This document shows, piece after piece, positions 42,326 to 50,831 of a DNA stretch of 59,913 nucleotides. Each line of letters starts with the position of its first letter. The stretch's first letter is position 1. The stretch comes from Runella limosa DSM 17973 (GTDB lineage: Bacteria > Bacteroidota > Bacteroidia > Cytophagales > Spirosomataceae), in the NCBI RefSeq assembly GCF_000482465.1, contig NZ_AXVJ01000065.1, positions 1 through 59,913 of the forward strand, given 5' to 3'. A model generated the notes under the pieces. It did no database searches and was not told where the DNA came from. It saw only the letters and a list, made by a program, of their open reading frames with translations. Made by a program: the position numbers and the translations under genes.

Positions 42326-42454
42326 CGCATTAAAAAAATAACCTCTACCGAGCGTCGGCCGTCCCATCGGAGCTTTGGCGGAGACTTGGGTGGTTCTTTC
42401 TATTAAGACGTAGCTCTTCTGGAGCAATAAATAGTAAAGCTAGACTTTAATGCG
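42326..42454. repeat. 129-bp segment with 9-bp terminal inverted repeats (MITE-like)
   Basis: CGCATTAAA (42326-42334) and TTTAATGCG (42446-42454) bound the segment; internal short palindromes include CCGAGCGTCGG and GCTC/GAGC. No coding content I would defend. It may be a small non-autonomous element or a dispersed repeat. No clear target duplication. Confidence 0.4.
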
Positions 42455-42557
42455 CTCAAGCCGTTTGCCTAGAACACAGGCTTTTTACTAATAAAATTCC
42501 GTTTTCAATCGCTTTTCTTCCGCTTCATCAACCTTCATGGCTGACGTATGTCATGGA

Positions 42558-42565
42558 TACTTTTG
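42558..42565 (+). promoter_or_regulatory. Promoter -7 element (TACTTTTG) for the TolC operon
   Basis: Exact TAnnTTTG, 63 bp before ATG 42629. It lies within the longer open frame, which argues for the downstream start. No clear -33 element. Confidence 0.45.
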
Positions 42566-42628
42566 CTTTGTTGTGTGATTTTTACCAAATGTAATCACTA
42601 CACCTCAGATACTGAAACTTCGAGCCGT

Positions 42629-43927
42629 ATGAAGAAGCTCATTCTTGCCTGTGTTTCATCTTTTTTGTTTGTCTGCCTGGGGCGCAGTCAAACCACCATC
42701 GCCAACGTGGATGAAGCCATTGAATTGGCAAAAAAACAAAATGCCGACCTGCACATTTCGCGGCAAAATACCCAACTCCAATCGTGGAGCGTCACGGCAG
42801 CCAAAAGCACCCGCGTACCGCAATTAAAGTTTACCACCGCCCTCGATTACAATTTTGTACTACCTACGCAGCTAATTCCCGCTCAGTTTTTTGGGGGGAA
42901 AGAAGGGGAATACCGTGGGGTGCAGTTTGGGGTGCCGTTCAACCTCACGGCGGGTCTCGAAGCCAATGCTCCGCTGTGGAATGCAGGGCTTAAACAAGAC
43001 GTACAACTTGCGCAACACAACCAAAAACTGACGGAGTTGCAAACCCTCGTTCTCACTGACGACCTAAGTACGCAAGTCGCTCGTCTGTATTTTGCTGCGG
43101 TATTTACACAACTCTACCTTGACATCACCCAACGAAATTTGGCCAATGCCGATAGCATCGTTCAGATAGCACGCGAACGCAAAGAAAAGGGGCTTATCGA
43201 CCAGCTGGAATATAACCGCAGCCGCACCACGCGTCTTGCCATTGAAGATGTATTGAAACAAAACGAATTGGCATACGCGAAAAACACTAGCCAATTGCGG
43301 CTGCTGTTGGCAACGCCTGACCTAAAATTAGCTCCTTATCGCCCGCCTACTACCTTTCCATCCGTGGGAGAAGTGCCCAGCGATGGACTTGCTAAATTAC
43401 AACTTCGGGCGCAGCAGTTGGTCATTGCGCAGGCGCAGCTCAAAAAGGAGAAACTGCTCCGCTTACCCACGCTGTCGGCTTTTGCCCGTTATCAAGAACA
43501 AGCCCAACGCGCTACGTTTAATTTCCTGAATTTCAATGAAAAATGGTACGGGATTGGCGTAGCAGGGCTGCGTTTTGAGGTGCCAATTTACACGGCGCGT
43601 ATTCGTGAAAGTGCCATTGGGCGTGCGCAGGTCAACGCCGACATTGCACAGCTCCAACTCGAAAACGAAAAACGCAAAATAGACACCGAAACCGACGAGA
43701 TAGTGCTCTCTTACCGACAAGCAATCAGTTCATTGAAAATCAACGAAGAAGCCTATCAACTCAGTGAAGAGAATTTGAAACTTGTGCGTATTAAGTACCA
43801 AGGGGGAGTGGTTAGCTATGACCAATACTTGAACGTTTTTAACGATGCACTTGCCGCCCAAAACAAATACCTCCGTACCCTTTCGGACGTAATGATTAAT
43901 GGAAAGCTGCTGGAGCTGAGGCGTTAG
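42629..43927 (+). CDS. TolC-family outer-membrane efflux protein
   Basis: 432 residues from ATG 42629 with signal peptide (about 1-20, KKLILACVSSFLFVCLGRSQ). Two OEP repeats follow: the first runs through TIANVDEAIELAKKQNADLHISRQNTQL, and the second has long helical segments ending QLSEENLKLVRIKYQGGVVSYDQYLNVFNDALAAQNKYL, a typical TolC endpiece. Forms the trimeric outer-membrane duct for the adaptor and ABC permease encoded next. 65 bp to the adaptor gene, same operon. Confidence 0.9.
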   Translation: MKKLILACVSSFLFVCLGRSQTTIANVDEAIELAKKQNADLHISRQNTQLQSWSVTAAKSTRVPQLKFTTALDYNFVLPTQLIPAQFFGGKEGEYRGVQFGVPFNLTAGLEANAPLWNAGLKQDVQLAQHNQKLTELQTLVLTDDLSTQVARLYFAAVFTQLYLDITQRNLANADSIVQIARERKEKGLIDQLEYNRSRTTRLAIEDVLKQNELAYAKNTSQLRLLLATPDLKLAPYRPPTTFPSVGEVPSDGLAKLQLRAQQLVIAQAQLKKEKLLRLPTLSAFARYQEQAQRATFNFLNFNEKWYGIGVAGLRFEVPIYTARIRESAIGRAQVNADIAQLQLENEKRKIDTETDEIVLSYRQAISSLKINEEAYQLSEENLKLVRIKYQGGVVSYDQYLNVFNDALAAQNKYLRTLSDVMINGKLLELRR

Positions 43928-43992
43928 CTCTGGTATTCAAATTGACTAATTCCCAAATTACATTCAATTGCTAAAGTAAAGACCTCTGAATC

Positions 43993-45093
43993 ATGAAACG
44001 ATATACCCAATCTGCGGCAGTTTTAGGGTTGTTATGGGCAGTAGCGGCTTGCTCGCCCGACGCCGAAACGACCACTCCCGCTTACAAAAATCTGACCGAA
44101 GCCGTGTATGCTTCGGGTAATGTTTTTCCCAAAAATGAATACAAAGTTGTCGCAAACGCCGACGGCTATTTACAACAGCAACTGGTGGCCGAAGGTGATG
44201 TGGTGAAGGGAGGGCAATTGCTATTTTCGCTGGAAAGCCTGTCGCAAGATGCCCGCGCCGAAGCCGCTGCTAATATTTATCGCCAATCGGAAGCCAATTT
44301 TTCGGACAACTCGCCCGTGTTGGCTGAGTTGGAAGTTTCCCTGCGCAATGCCCGTACCAAACTGGAAAACGACTCGGTCAATTATTTTCGGTACAAAGCC
44401 CTCTATGACCAAAACGCCACGGCCAAAGTCGAGGTAGAACGGGCAGAATTGGCCTATCGGACGTCCAAAAACGACGTAGCGGCCCGCCAAAAAACGTGGC
44501 AACGCACCAAAAATCAATTGTACGTTGACCTCCAAAATTCACGCTCCAACTTTCGGGTAAACGCCCGCGAAGGCGACAACTACCGCATCAAAAGCATCGA
44601 AGCTACTCGCATCTATGAAGTATATAAAAAGGTGGGAGAACTCGTACGCCGAGGAGAAGCCGTGGCTTTGCTGGGCAATCCAAACGAGGTGTATCTTCAG
44701 TTGGCGGTGGACGAAACTGATTTTTCAAAACTCCGCGTTGGGCAAGATATTGAGGTTAAAATGGATGCCTACGGCGACAAAGTGTTCAAAGCGCGCATTA
44801 CGAAAATATACCCCAAGCTCAACAAAGTGGACCAATCGTTTCGGGTGGACGCCGATTTTGCTGGCGAAGTTCCGCAAGCTTATTATGGTCTGACGGTCGA
44901 AGCCAACATTGTTGTCTCCCAAACTCCGAAAGCGCTCACCATTCCAAAAGCCTATTTAATGGGCGACGATAGCGTGTGGGTACGGGCTGATAAAGACAAA
45001 CAAAAAATCAAAATCACGAAGGGGGCGGAGAATTTTGAATTAGTAGAAGTTAAAAATGGCCTCACCGACAAAAGCGTCATTGTAAAACCATGA
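43993..45093 (+). CDS. Periplasmic adaptor (membrane-fusion) lipoprotein, MacA/HlyD-like
   Basis: 366 residues. An N-terminal lipobox-like AVAAC (Cys about 20) suggests a lipoprotein. SGNVFPKNEYKVVANADGYLQQQLVAEGDVVKGGQLLFSLES is the biotinyl-lipoyl half-motif; a helical hairpin (about 85-180) follows, then the second lipoyl half (KKVGELVRRGEAVALLGNP) and the beta-barrel. Bridges the inner-membrane permease and TolC. The stop overlaps the permease start (ATGA), indicating coupled translation. Confidence 0.88.
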   Translation: MKRYTQSAAVLGLLWAVAACSPDAETTTPAYKNLTEAVYASGNVFPKNEYKVVANADGYLQQQLVAEGDVVKGGQLLFSLESLSQDARAEAAANIYRQSEANFSDNSPVLAELEVSLRNARTKLENDSVNYFRYKALYDQNATAKVEVERAELAYRTSKNDVAARQKTWQRTKNQLYVDLQNSRSNFRVNAREGDNYRIKSIEATRIYEVYKKVGELVRRGEAVALLGNPNEVYLQLAVDETDFSKLRVGQDIEVKMDAYGDKVFKARITKIYPKLNKVDQSFRVDADFAGEVPQAYYGLTVEANIVVSQTPKALTIPKAYLMGDDSVWVRADKDKQKIKITKGAENFELVEVKNGLTDKSVIVKP

Positions 45094-46346
45094 ATCTCAA
45101 ACTATCTTTCCAAATAGCCCAAACCCACTTGTTGGCAAAAAAACGCCAAACCCTCGTGGCCATGCTCGGTGTTACGTTTGGGATTGCGATGTTTATCGTC
45201 ATGATTAGTTTTATGCAAGGCGTCAATCAATTTTTGGAAGATTCTGCCCTTGATGCGAGCCCCCACGTTCGGATTTACAACGAAGTAAACACGCAGCGTC
45301 CGAGCATTTTAGACCAGACCCATTCTGCCGATAGTGATGTAAATATCGTTCACCACCAAAAACCTAAACAACAACTGCCGCGCATCAAAAATGGGTTGCA
45401 AATGGTGCGACTCATCGAAAAAATGAAAGGCGTTTTGGGCGTCTCGCCCGAAGTAAGTTCCCAAGCATTTTTCAACAACGGCCCCATTCAGATTTCAGGA
45501 AGCATGGCAGGAATCGACTATCCGCGCGAAAATCGCCTATACAACCTCGATAGTAGGATTAAATCGGGGAGTTTTCAGGCATTGCTGACCAACCCCAAAG
45601 GCATCGTAGTGGGGGCTAATTTGGCCAAGAAACTAAACGTTAATGTAGGTGACAAGGTCAGCGTTACGACCCCAACGGGCGGGAACCTTACCCTGCGTGT
45701 AGTAGGTATTTTTGGTTTTGGCATTGGTACTATTGATAACATTCGCTGCTACACCAGCATCGGTACCGTGCAGGAGATTTTGGGAAAAGATGCCAGCTAC
45801 ATCACTGACATTCACCTCAAAATGACCGACCCTCTTTTAGCATTGGATTTTGCCCAAACCCTTCAAAAACAGTTTGACATCCACACCGAGGACTGGGGCA
45901 CGGCCAACCAAGCGATTTTGGCGGGGAAGAAGATTCGTAACGTGATGACCTTCGTTATTTCAATGACTTTGCTTGTGGTGGCAGGCTTTGGGATTTACAA
46001 CATCATGAACATGAACGTCATCAACAAGCTCAAAGACATTGCCATTTTGAAAGCTACGGGCTTTGGGAGCAAAGACGTCGTGGCGGTATTTTTATTACAG
46101 GCTGTTATTATTGGGATTTTGGGCGGATTTTTAGGGCTACTCATTGGTTTTGGTATCAGTTATGCCCTGTCAATTACCCCTTTCGAGACGGGAGATATGA
46201 TTAGCCTCAAAACTTTTCCTGTGCTTTTTGAGGTACAGTATTACTTGATGGGGCTGGCGTTTGGGGTGATTACGACCGTTTTAGCGGGGTATTTCCCGTC
46301 GCGCAAAGCCGCCAAAATCGACCCTGTGGCTATATTGAGAGGATAA
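45090..46346 (+). CDS. ABC transporter permease, MacB/FtsX type
   Basis: 418 residues. One span at about 20-42, a large periplasmic MacB_PCD domain (about 45-285), then three C-terminal spans (VMTFVISMTLLVVAGFGIYNIMNM, VFLLQAVIIGILGGFLGLLIGFGISYAL, YLMGLAFGVITTVLAGYFPSRKAAKIDPVAILRG). The PSRKAAxxDPxxILRG ending is diagnostic for this class. It lacks a fused ATPase; that is the next gene. Probably a mechanotransmission-type exporter of peptides, macrolide-like compounds or lipids. Confidence 0.9.
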   Translation: MNLKLSFQIAQTHLLAKKRQTLVAMLGVTFGIAMFIVMISFMQGVNQFLEDSALDASPHVRIYNEVNTQRPSILDQTHSADSDVNIVHHQKPKQQLPRIKNGLQMVRLIEKMKGVLGVSPEVSSQAFFNNGPIQISGSMAGIDYPRENRLYNLDSRIKSGSFQALLTNPKGIVVGANLAKKLNVNVGDKVSVTTPTGGNLTLRVVGIFGFGIGTIDNIRCYTSIGTVQEILGKDASYITDIHLKMTDPLLALDFAQTLQKQFDIHTEDWGTANQAILAGKKIRNVMTFVISMTLLVVAGFGIYNIMNMNVINKLKDIAILKATGFGSKDVVAVFLLQAVIIGILGGFLGLLIGFGISYALSITPFETGDMISLKTFPVLFEVQYYLMGLAFGVITTVLAGYFPSRKAAKIDPVAILRG

Positions 46347-46360
46347 AAAAAGACAAAAAG

Positions 46361-47035
46361 ATGACAGTTCTTAGCGCATCACACATCAATAAATACTTCT
46401 TTGAACCTGAAAAATTTCAGGTATTGCAAGACGTGAATTTCGACGTAAAACGGGGGGAGTTTCTTTCGATTATTGGGAAATCAGGCTGTGGTAAATCGAC
46501 CCTTTTGTACATCCTTTCGACCATGGATACCGACTACGAAGGCTCGCTCGAAGTAAATGGCGAACGCCTCACGGGATTACCCCAAGACACGTTGGCCGCT
46601 TTTCGCAACGAACATTTGGGCTTTGTTTTTCAGTTTCACTTTTTGCTGCCCGAGTTTACGGTCTTGCAAAACGTGATGCTTCCCGCGTTGAAGTTGGGAA
46701 AATATTCCAACAAAGAGATTGAAGAAAGAGCTTACGAAAAACTGCGACTTGTCAATATGACCGAACACGCCCGCAAGCAGTCGTCCAAACTCTCGGGAGG
46801 GCAACAACAGCGGGTGGCCATTGCGCGCGCGCTCATCAATGACCCCACCATCATCATGGGCGACGAACCGACGGGCAACCTCGACAAAGCCAATTCGGGG
46901 CTTGTTTTTGATATTTTTCGCCGAATCGCTCACGAAAACGGACAAACCATCATTACCGTCACCCACGACCCTGACTTTGCCAACGGCAGCGACCGAATCA
47001 TTGAAATGTCGGACGGGAGAATCATTCGTCATTAG
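46361..47035 (+). CDS. ABC transporter ATPase, LolD/MacB-ATPase type
   Basis: 224 residues. Walker [11 protein letters not shown]-loop [23 protein letters not shown], signature [16 protein letters not shown], Walker [15 protein letters not shown]-loop TVTHD. The [13 protein letters not shown] stretch is typical of LolD/MacB ATPases. Energises the preceding permease. Its 3' end overlaps that of the convergent cupin gene by 4 bp, leaving no room for a terminator between them. Confidence 0.93.
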   Translation: MTVLSASHINKYFFEPEKFQVLQDVNFDVKRGEFLSIIGKSGCGKSTLLYILSTMDTDYEGSLEVNGERLTGLPQDTLAAFRNEHLGFVFQFHFLLPEFTVLQNVMLPALKLGKYSNKEIEERAYEKLRLVNMTEHARKQSSKLSGGQQQRVAIARALINDPTIIMGDEPTGNLDKANSGLVFDIFRRIAHENGQTIITVTHDPDFANGSDRIIEMSDGRIIRH

Positions 47036-47532
47036 TGCGTCAACAACCGAACGATTGCCTCATGTTGGGGAAATAACGTCAATAGTTGCGCTCGTTCGCC
47101 TAGCTCAAAGTCGGCAAAATCAAAACCTGGAGCTACCGTGCAGCCTACCAACGAATACGCACTGTCGGTCATGGGTTTAGAACCAAACCACGTTCCCGCA
47201 GGCACCACCGCCTGAAACACTTCGCCCACGTCGGGGTTGGCGCCTAGCTTGATGATTTCTAGTTTTCCATCGGGATAAATAACGAACACTTCGAGAGGGC
47301 CTCCTGCGTAAAAATGCCACATTTCGTCGGCCTCAATGCGGTGAAGGGTAGAGAAATGATGGTTTTCAAGCAAAAAATAAATACCCGTGCTAAAGCTCCT
47401 GTCACCTCCAAAACGGGCAGGCAACGCTGCTTGGGGAACCACCTCTGTCGAGCGATACGTTTCGGCAAAGTAACCACCTTCGGGATGCGGCAACATGTTG
47501 TATTTTTCGACCCAATAACTCGCTGGTTTCAT
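47032..47532 (-). CDS. Cupin, DUF985 family
   Basis: 166 residues from ATG 47532 (MKPASYWVEKYNMLPHPEGGYFAETYRS). LPHPEGGYFxExYRS, FLLENHHFSTLHRIEADEMWHFYAGGPLEVFVI and FQAVVPAGTWFGSKP are the DUF985 cupin signature. The fold holds a jelly-roll barrel that may bind metal or a sugar nucleotide; function is not known. The longer frame to 47574 adds 14 residues from the divergent promoter region and is rejected. Confidence 0.88.
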   Translation of the reverse strand: MKPASYWVEKYNMLPHPEGGYFAETYRSTEVVPQAALPARFGGDRSFSTGIYFLLENHHFSTLHRIEADEMWHFYAGGPLEVFVIYPDGKLEIIKLGANPDVGEVFQAVVPAGTWFGSKPMTDSAYSLVGCTVAPGFDFADFELGERAQLLTLFPQHEAIVRLLTH

Positions 47533-47650
47533 AAATGTAGGTTTGTCGTAGAAAAATTGGCATAAAACTATCAAATCCGCGTTACACTTTTCGTATTTTG
47601 AGGGGTAAAATGGGGAACAAAAAAGTGTGATTACCCCCCAAGAAAAACTA

Positions 47651-48226
47651 ATGAACAGCGACCTTCTACAACAATTATTTGGAGATGCACCATTGCCTCG
47701 GGAGGAAATGGAAGCGATTGTGGCTTTACTGGATATTCAAACTTTCCCTAAAAGCACGCACATTTTGCGGGAAGGTGAAATTTCTTCCAAATGCTTTTTC
47801 GTTCTCAAGGGCTGTGTCAGGCAGTATTTGCTGGACGATGGCATCGAAAAAACAACGTTCTTTTATACAGAAAGTCAGGCCGTTGTGCCATTTGATAGTT
47901 ATCTTCAACAAAAGCCTTCAAGGCATTATTGTGTGTGCGTAGAAGACGTGACGGCTGTCGTGGGCAATCCAAGCGAGGAACAAGAAATGTACCAGAAGTT
48001 CCCAAAATTAGCATCGCTCACTCGAATGATGGTGGAGCAAGGTTTTGGTAAAACCCAAGAAGAGTTTGCCACGTTTATCACCTCTTCGCCCGAAGAACGG
48101 TACCTCAATTTGCAAACAAATCGACCCGATTTACTCCAACGCGTTCCTCAGCATCAAATTGCGAGTTATTTGGGCATCACCCCCGAATCGTTGAGCAGAA
48201 TTAGGCGGCGGCTGGCGAAGAAGTAG
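47651..48226 (+). CDS. Crp/Fnr family regulator, tandem paralogue 1
   Basis: 191 residues from ATG 47651; a GTG at 47627 is possible. An N-terminal cyclic-nucleotide-binding-like barrel (PKSTHILREGEISSKCFFVLKGCVRQYL) and a C-terminal helix-turn-helix ending HQIASYLGITPESLSRIRRRLAKK. The phosphate-binding cassette arginine/glutamate pair of true CRP is not evident, so the ligand is unknown. Divergent from the DUF985 gene and 42 bp upstream of a second paralogue. Confidence 0.85.
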   Translation: MNSDLLQQLFGDAPLPREEMEAIVALLDIQTFPKSTHILREGEISSKCFFVLKGCVRQYLLDDGIEKTTFFYTESQAVVPFDSYLQQKPSRHYCVCVEDVTAVVGNPSEEQEMYQKFPKLASLTRMMVEQGFGKTQEEFATFITSSPEERYLNLQTNRPDLLQRVPQHQIASYLGITPESLSRIRRRLAKK

Positions 48227-48268
48227 CTGGAGAGTCTAAAAAGAAGTTATGACAACGTCAATAAAATC

Positions 48269-48847
48269 ATGAAAAACCAACTGGTTGAGTATTTTTCCAA
48301 GATTTCGCCTCTTTCGCCCGACGAAGCCACGGCTATTGCTGACAGCGCAATCATCAAAACGTTTGAAAAAGGGACATTTCTGCTCCAAGAAGGACAAATG
48401 ACCACTTCTACTTTTTTTGTATTTCAAGGACTTGTGCGCCAATACAGCCTCGTGGACGGCGAAGAAAAAACAACTGCTTTTTTCACGGAAGGCCAATGGA
48501 TTATTTCACTCAGTAGTTTTGGTACGCCCAAACCTTCACCCCATTCTTGGGTGTGCGACGAAGATTGCGTTTTGCTCGTTGGCAACGACGCAGCCGCACA
48601 GTCGTTGTTTAAAGTACACCCGCGTCTTGAATTTATTGCGCGAAAAATTGTCGAAAATACCTTCGCCGAATTTCAAGCGACCGTCACTACCTATCTTACC
48701 GATACCCCCGAGCAACGCTATGTACGGCTGATGGAAACCCGACCTAGCCTTATCCAACGTATTCCGCAGTATCAGCTTGCCAGTTACATTGGTGTTAAGC
48801 CCGAATCATTGAGTAGGATTAGGCGGCGATTGGCGACGAAACCCTGA
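48269..48847 (+). CDS. Crp/Fnr family regulator, tandem paralogue 2
   Basis: 192 residues. Same plan as its neighbour: EKGTFLLQEGQMTTSTFFVFQGLVRQYSL barrel and a C-terminal YQLASYIGVKPESLSRIRRRLATKP. The recognition segment PESLSRIRRRLA is identical in both, so they may bind the same DNA sites, while the sensory domains have diverged (for example Trp/Ser-rich FTEGQWIISLSSFG here). The 3' end overlaps the convergent DUF6326 gene by 29 bp. Confidence 0.85.
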   Translation: MKNQLVEYFSKISPLSPDEATAIADSAIIKTFEKGTFLLQEGQMTTSTFFVFQGLVRQYSLVDGEEKTTAFFTEGQWIISLSSFGTPKPSPHSWVCDEDCVLLVGNDAAAQSLFKVHPRLEFIARKIVENTFAEFQATVTTYLTDTPEQRYVRLMETRPSLIQRIPQYQLASYIGVKPESLSRIRRRLATKP

Positions 48848-49229
48848 GCATTTTGAGCCATTGCAGGGCATATACAAAAACAAAAATCGTAGTCAAAATC
48901 TCAATCACCGCAAAAAAGAGGTAATAAATCGTAGGCGTCCCCATAAATAGCGTCGCCACCATGACAAGGGTTTTTACCAACGACGCGCTGATGTTTGCCC
49001 AAGCATTTGCCTTGTCGGGTAAGATTTTTGAAAGAAGAATCATCGAAATGGGAATTTCCATCAAAATACCCGCATACAACAAAAATTCCCTAGAAATAGT
49101 CATCCCTTCGACCCGCCCCGTCAAGTACTGCTTCAAGAGTGAGGCGTCCATGAGGCCAATGAGGTCGCAGTAGAGGTAATTGATGGAAACAAATACCCAA
49201 ATCGTTGATAATACGTCTTTCTTATTCAT
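48819..49229 (-). CDS. DUF6326 family membrane protein
   Basis: 136 residues from ATG 49229 (MNKKDVLSTIWVFVSINYLYCDLIGLMD), four membrane spans. The WVFxxxNYLYCDxxGLMD opening is what I associate with DUF6326, small Bacteroidota membrane proteins of unknown role. Its 3' end overlaps the tandem Crp gene, so the two may interfere by antisense transcription. The extended start at 49274 adds 15 residues without support. Confidence 0.75.
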   Translation of the reverse strand: MNKKDVLSTIWVFVSINYLYCDLIGLMDASLLKQYLTGRVEGMTISREFLLYAGILMEIPISMILLSKILPDKANAWANISASLVKTLVMVATLFMGTPTIYYLFFAVIEILTTIFVFVYALQWLKMLRVSSPIAA

Positions 49230-49312
49230 TTTCTTGTTCGTTTTTTCAACCACAAAGGTCGAAGCCACCAACAAGAAAATGATTGACTTGGGTTAAGAAC
49301 GTACGATGAAAG

Positions 49313-50137
49313 CTATTTTCCGTAGCCGTTGACCAATGTTTCAAACTGAGCCAGTAAGTTGAGTGTACGTGGGCCAGGTTTGCCGTCGCCTACTATCTGA
49401 CGGCCAATTTGCACCACAGGCATTACCCATTTGGTCGTACTCGTCGTGAAAGCTTCGTCGGCTTCTTCCAATTCCGACACCAACATCGGACGAATCTCTA
49501 CCTTAAATTCTTTTTCTGCGAGCTCTAACACAACTCTGCGGGTGATACCGTGGAGGATGTTTTTATCAGCAGTGATCAACGTGTCTCCTTTGAAAATGAA
49601 GAAGTTGCTTCGCGTCAACTCACTTACTTCGCCGTCTTTATAATACAACAAATCAGCTGCTCCTTGCGACTTCATTTCGGCCGCTAGACGAATCATGTGA
49701 AGGTAGTTCGTGCTTTTGAGCTCGGGCAAATCACGCACAAACTCAAAGGGCAGGACTTTGATGCCCCTTACCCGCCCCTCAGGGTTGTCTTTCGGTAAGT
49801 TTTCGGCAATAATCAACCAGTTAGGCTCCACCACACTCACGCTATCAGGCGAGTAGCCACCCGTTAGCACAAAGCGAAACGCAATATCGGGTTGACCTGA
49901 TAAACGGTGCAATTCGGCCAAAATTTCGGCAGTTTTTTCTTGAGAAAGAGGCACACGGAGATGCAACACCTCTGCCGAGCGAACAAAGCGCGCCCAATAC
50001 CAATCCCACTGAAAAGGGACACCGTTGTAGGTGCGGAAATAATCGAAAAGGCCATAGCCGCGCAAAAGCCCCAAGTCGTTGATGTTGACAGAAGCCTGTT
50101 CGACAGGCATGATTGCGCCATTGAAGTAACAATGCAT
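49313..50137 (-). CDS. Class IV aminotransferase (BCAT / D-amino-acid / PabC-like)
   Basis: 274 residues. YFNGAIMPVEQASVNINDLGLLRGYGLFDYFRT, the lysine-containing LPELKSTNYLHMIRLAAEMKSQGAADLLYYKDGEVSELTRSNFFIF, and GITRRVVLELAEKEF are the fold-type IV blocks. The size fits PabC (aminodeoxychorismate lyase), D-alanine aminotransferase or a short branched-chain aminotransferase; sequence alone does not decide. Promoter element TATCTTTG lies 29 bp upstream. Confidence 0.88.
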   Translation of the reverse strand: MHCYFNGAIMPVEQASVNINDLGLLRGYGLFDYFRTYNGVPFQWDWYWARFVRSAEVLHLRVPLSQEKTAEILAELHRLSGQPDIAFRFVLTGGYSPDSVSVVEPNWLIIAENLPKDNPEGRVRGIKVLPFEFVRDLPELKSTNYLHMIRLAAEMKSQGAADLLYYKDGEVSELTRSNFFIFKGDTLITADKNILHGITRRVVLELAEKEFKVEIRPMLVSELEEADEAFTTSTTKWVMPVVQIGRQIVGDGKPGPRTLNLLAQFETLVNGYGK

Positions 50138-50165
50138 GGTTTTTAGAGGATAAGATGAGTACTCA

Positions 50166-50173
50166 CAAAGATA
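50166..50173 (-). promoter_or_regulatory. Promoter -7 element (TATCTTTG) for the class IV aminotransferase
   Basis: Exact TAnnTTTG on the minus strand, 29 bp before ATG 50137, same octamer as at nth, gldG and the DPP IV gene. No well-placed -33 TTG. Confidence 0.5.
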
Positions 50174-50340
50174 GGAGATTTGGCTTTAACCTTAATTAAC
50201 ATTCTTTCAACGGCCTTTAACCTACTTCTTCCTGACGCTGCTCTAGTTTTGTCCCATCAAAATCCTTACAGCCATGAATTTTAATGTCGAGTTGAGTGTC
50301 GAGTGCAAAATGCAGACGGGGTCGCCCGAGCGATGTCGAA

Positions 50341-50782
50341 TCCGTGCTGAGGGTTGCTTACAACCCGAGTCCTCTAATGGAGTCGTCCATTCAACGGAGA
50401 GTGTCGAATTCGTGAGCTAACTTTTCCATATTCGGCATTTTGCATCGCTCGGCGGCTCGTCGTCGCTCGGGTTGTGAGCAACCCTCAATCCGTGCCGAGG
50501 GTTGCTCACAACCCGAGTACTCTAATGGAGTCGTCCATTCGACGGAGAGTGTCGAATTTGTGAGCTAACTGTTCCCTATTCGGCATTTTGCATCGCTCGG
50601 CGGCTCGTCGTCGCTCGGGTTGTGAGCAACCCTCAATCCGTGCCGAGGGTTGCTCACAGCCCGAGTACTCTAATAGAGTCGTCCATTCAACGGAGAGTGT
50701 CGAATTTGTGGGCTAACGTTACCTATTCGGCATTTTGCATCGCTCGGGGGCTCGTCGTCGCTCGGGTTGTGAGCAACCCTCG
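50341..50782. repeat. Tandem array, three copies of a 148-bp unit with hairpins
   Basis: Copies start at 50341, 50489 and 50637; the last is one base shorter. Each unit begins with a 21-bp block containing GGGTTG-CTCA-CAACCC and ends with its exact reverse complement (in copy 2, 50497-50517 and 50614-50634), so every unit is also one long inverted repeat. Copies differ by scattered substitutions. The array ends about 50 bp before the barrel-protein ATG. The remaining sequence from 50174 to 50340 shows no gene. Confidence 0.92.
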
Positions 50783-50831
50783 ACACTTTACTCTGCACTC
50801 GACATTCTAAAATTAACCCAACAGCTATTTT

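Noticed and set aside
42245-42427. 60-residue minus-strand frame in the repeat-rich gap
   Set aside because: It spans two repeat elements and its composition is explained by them. No upstream signal. It could be part of a repeat but is not defended as a gene.
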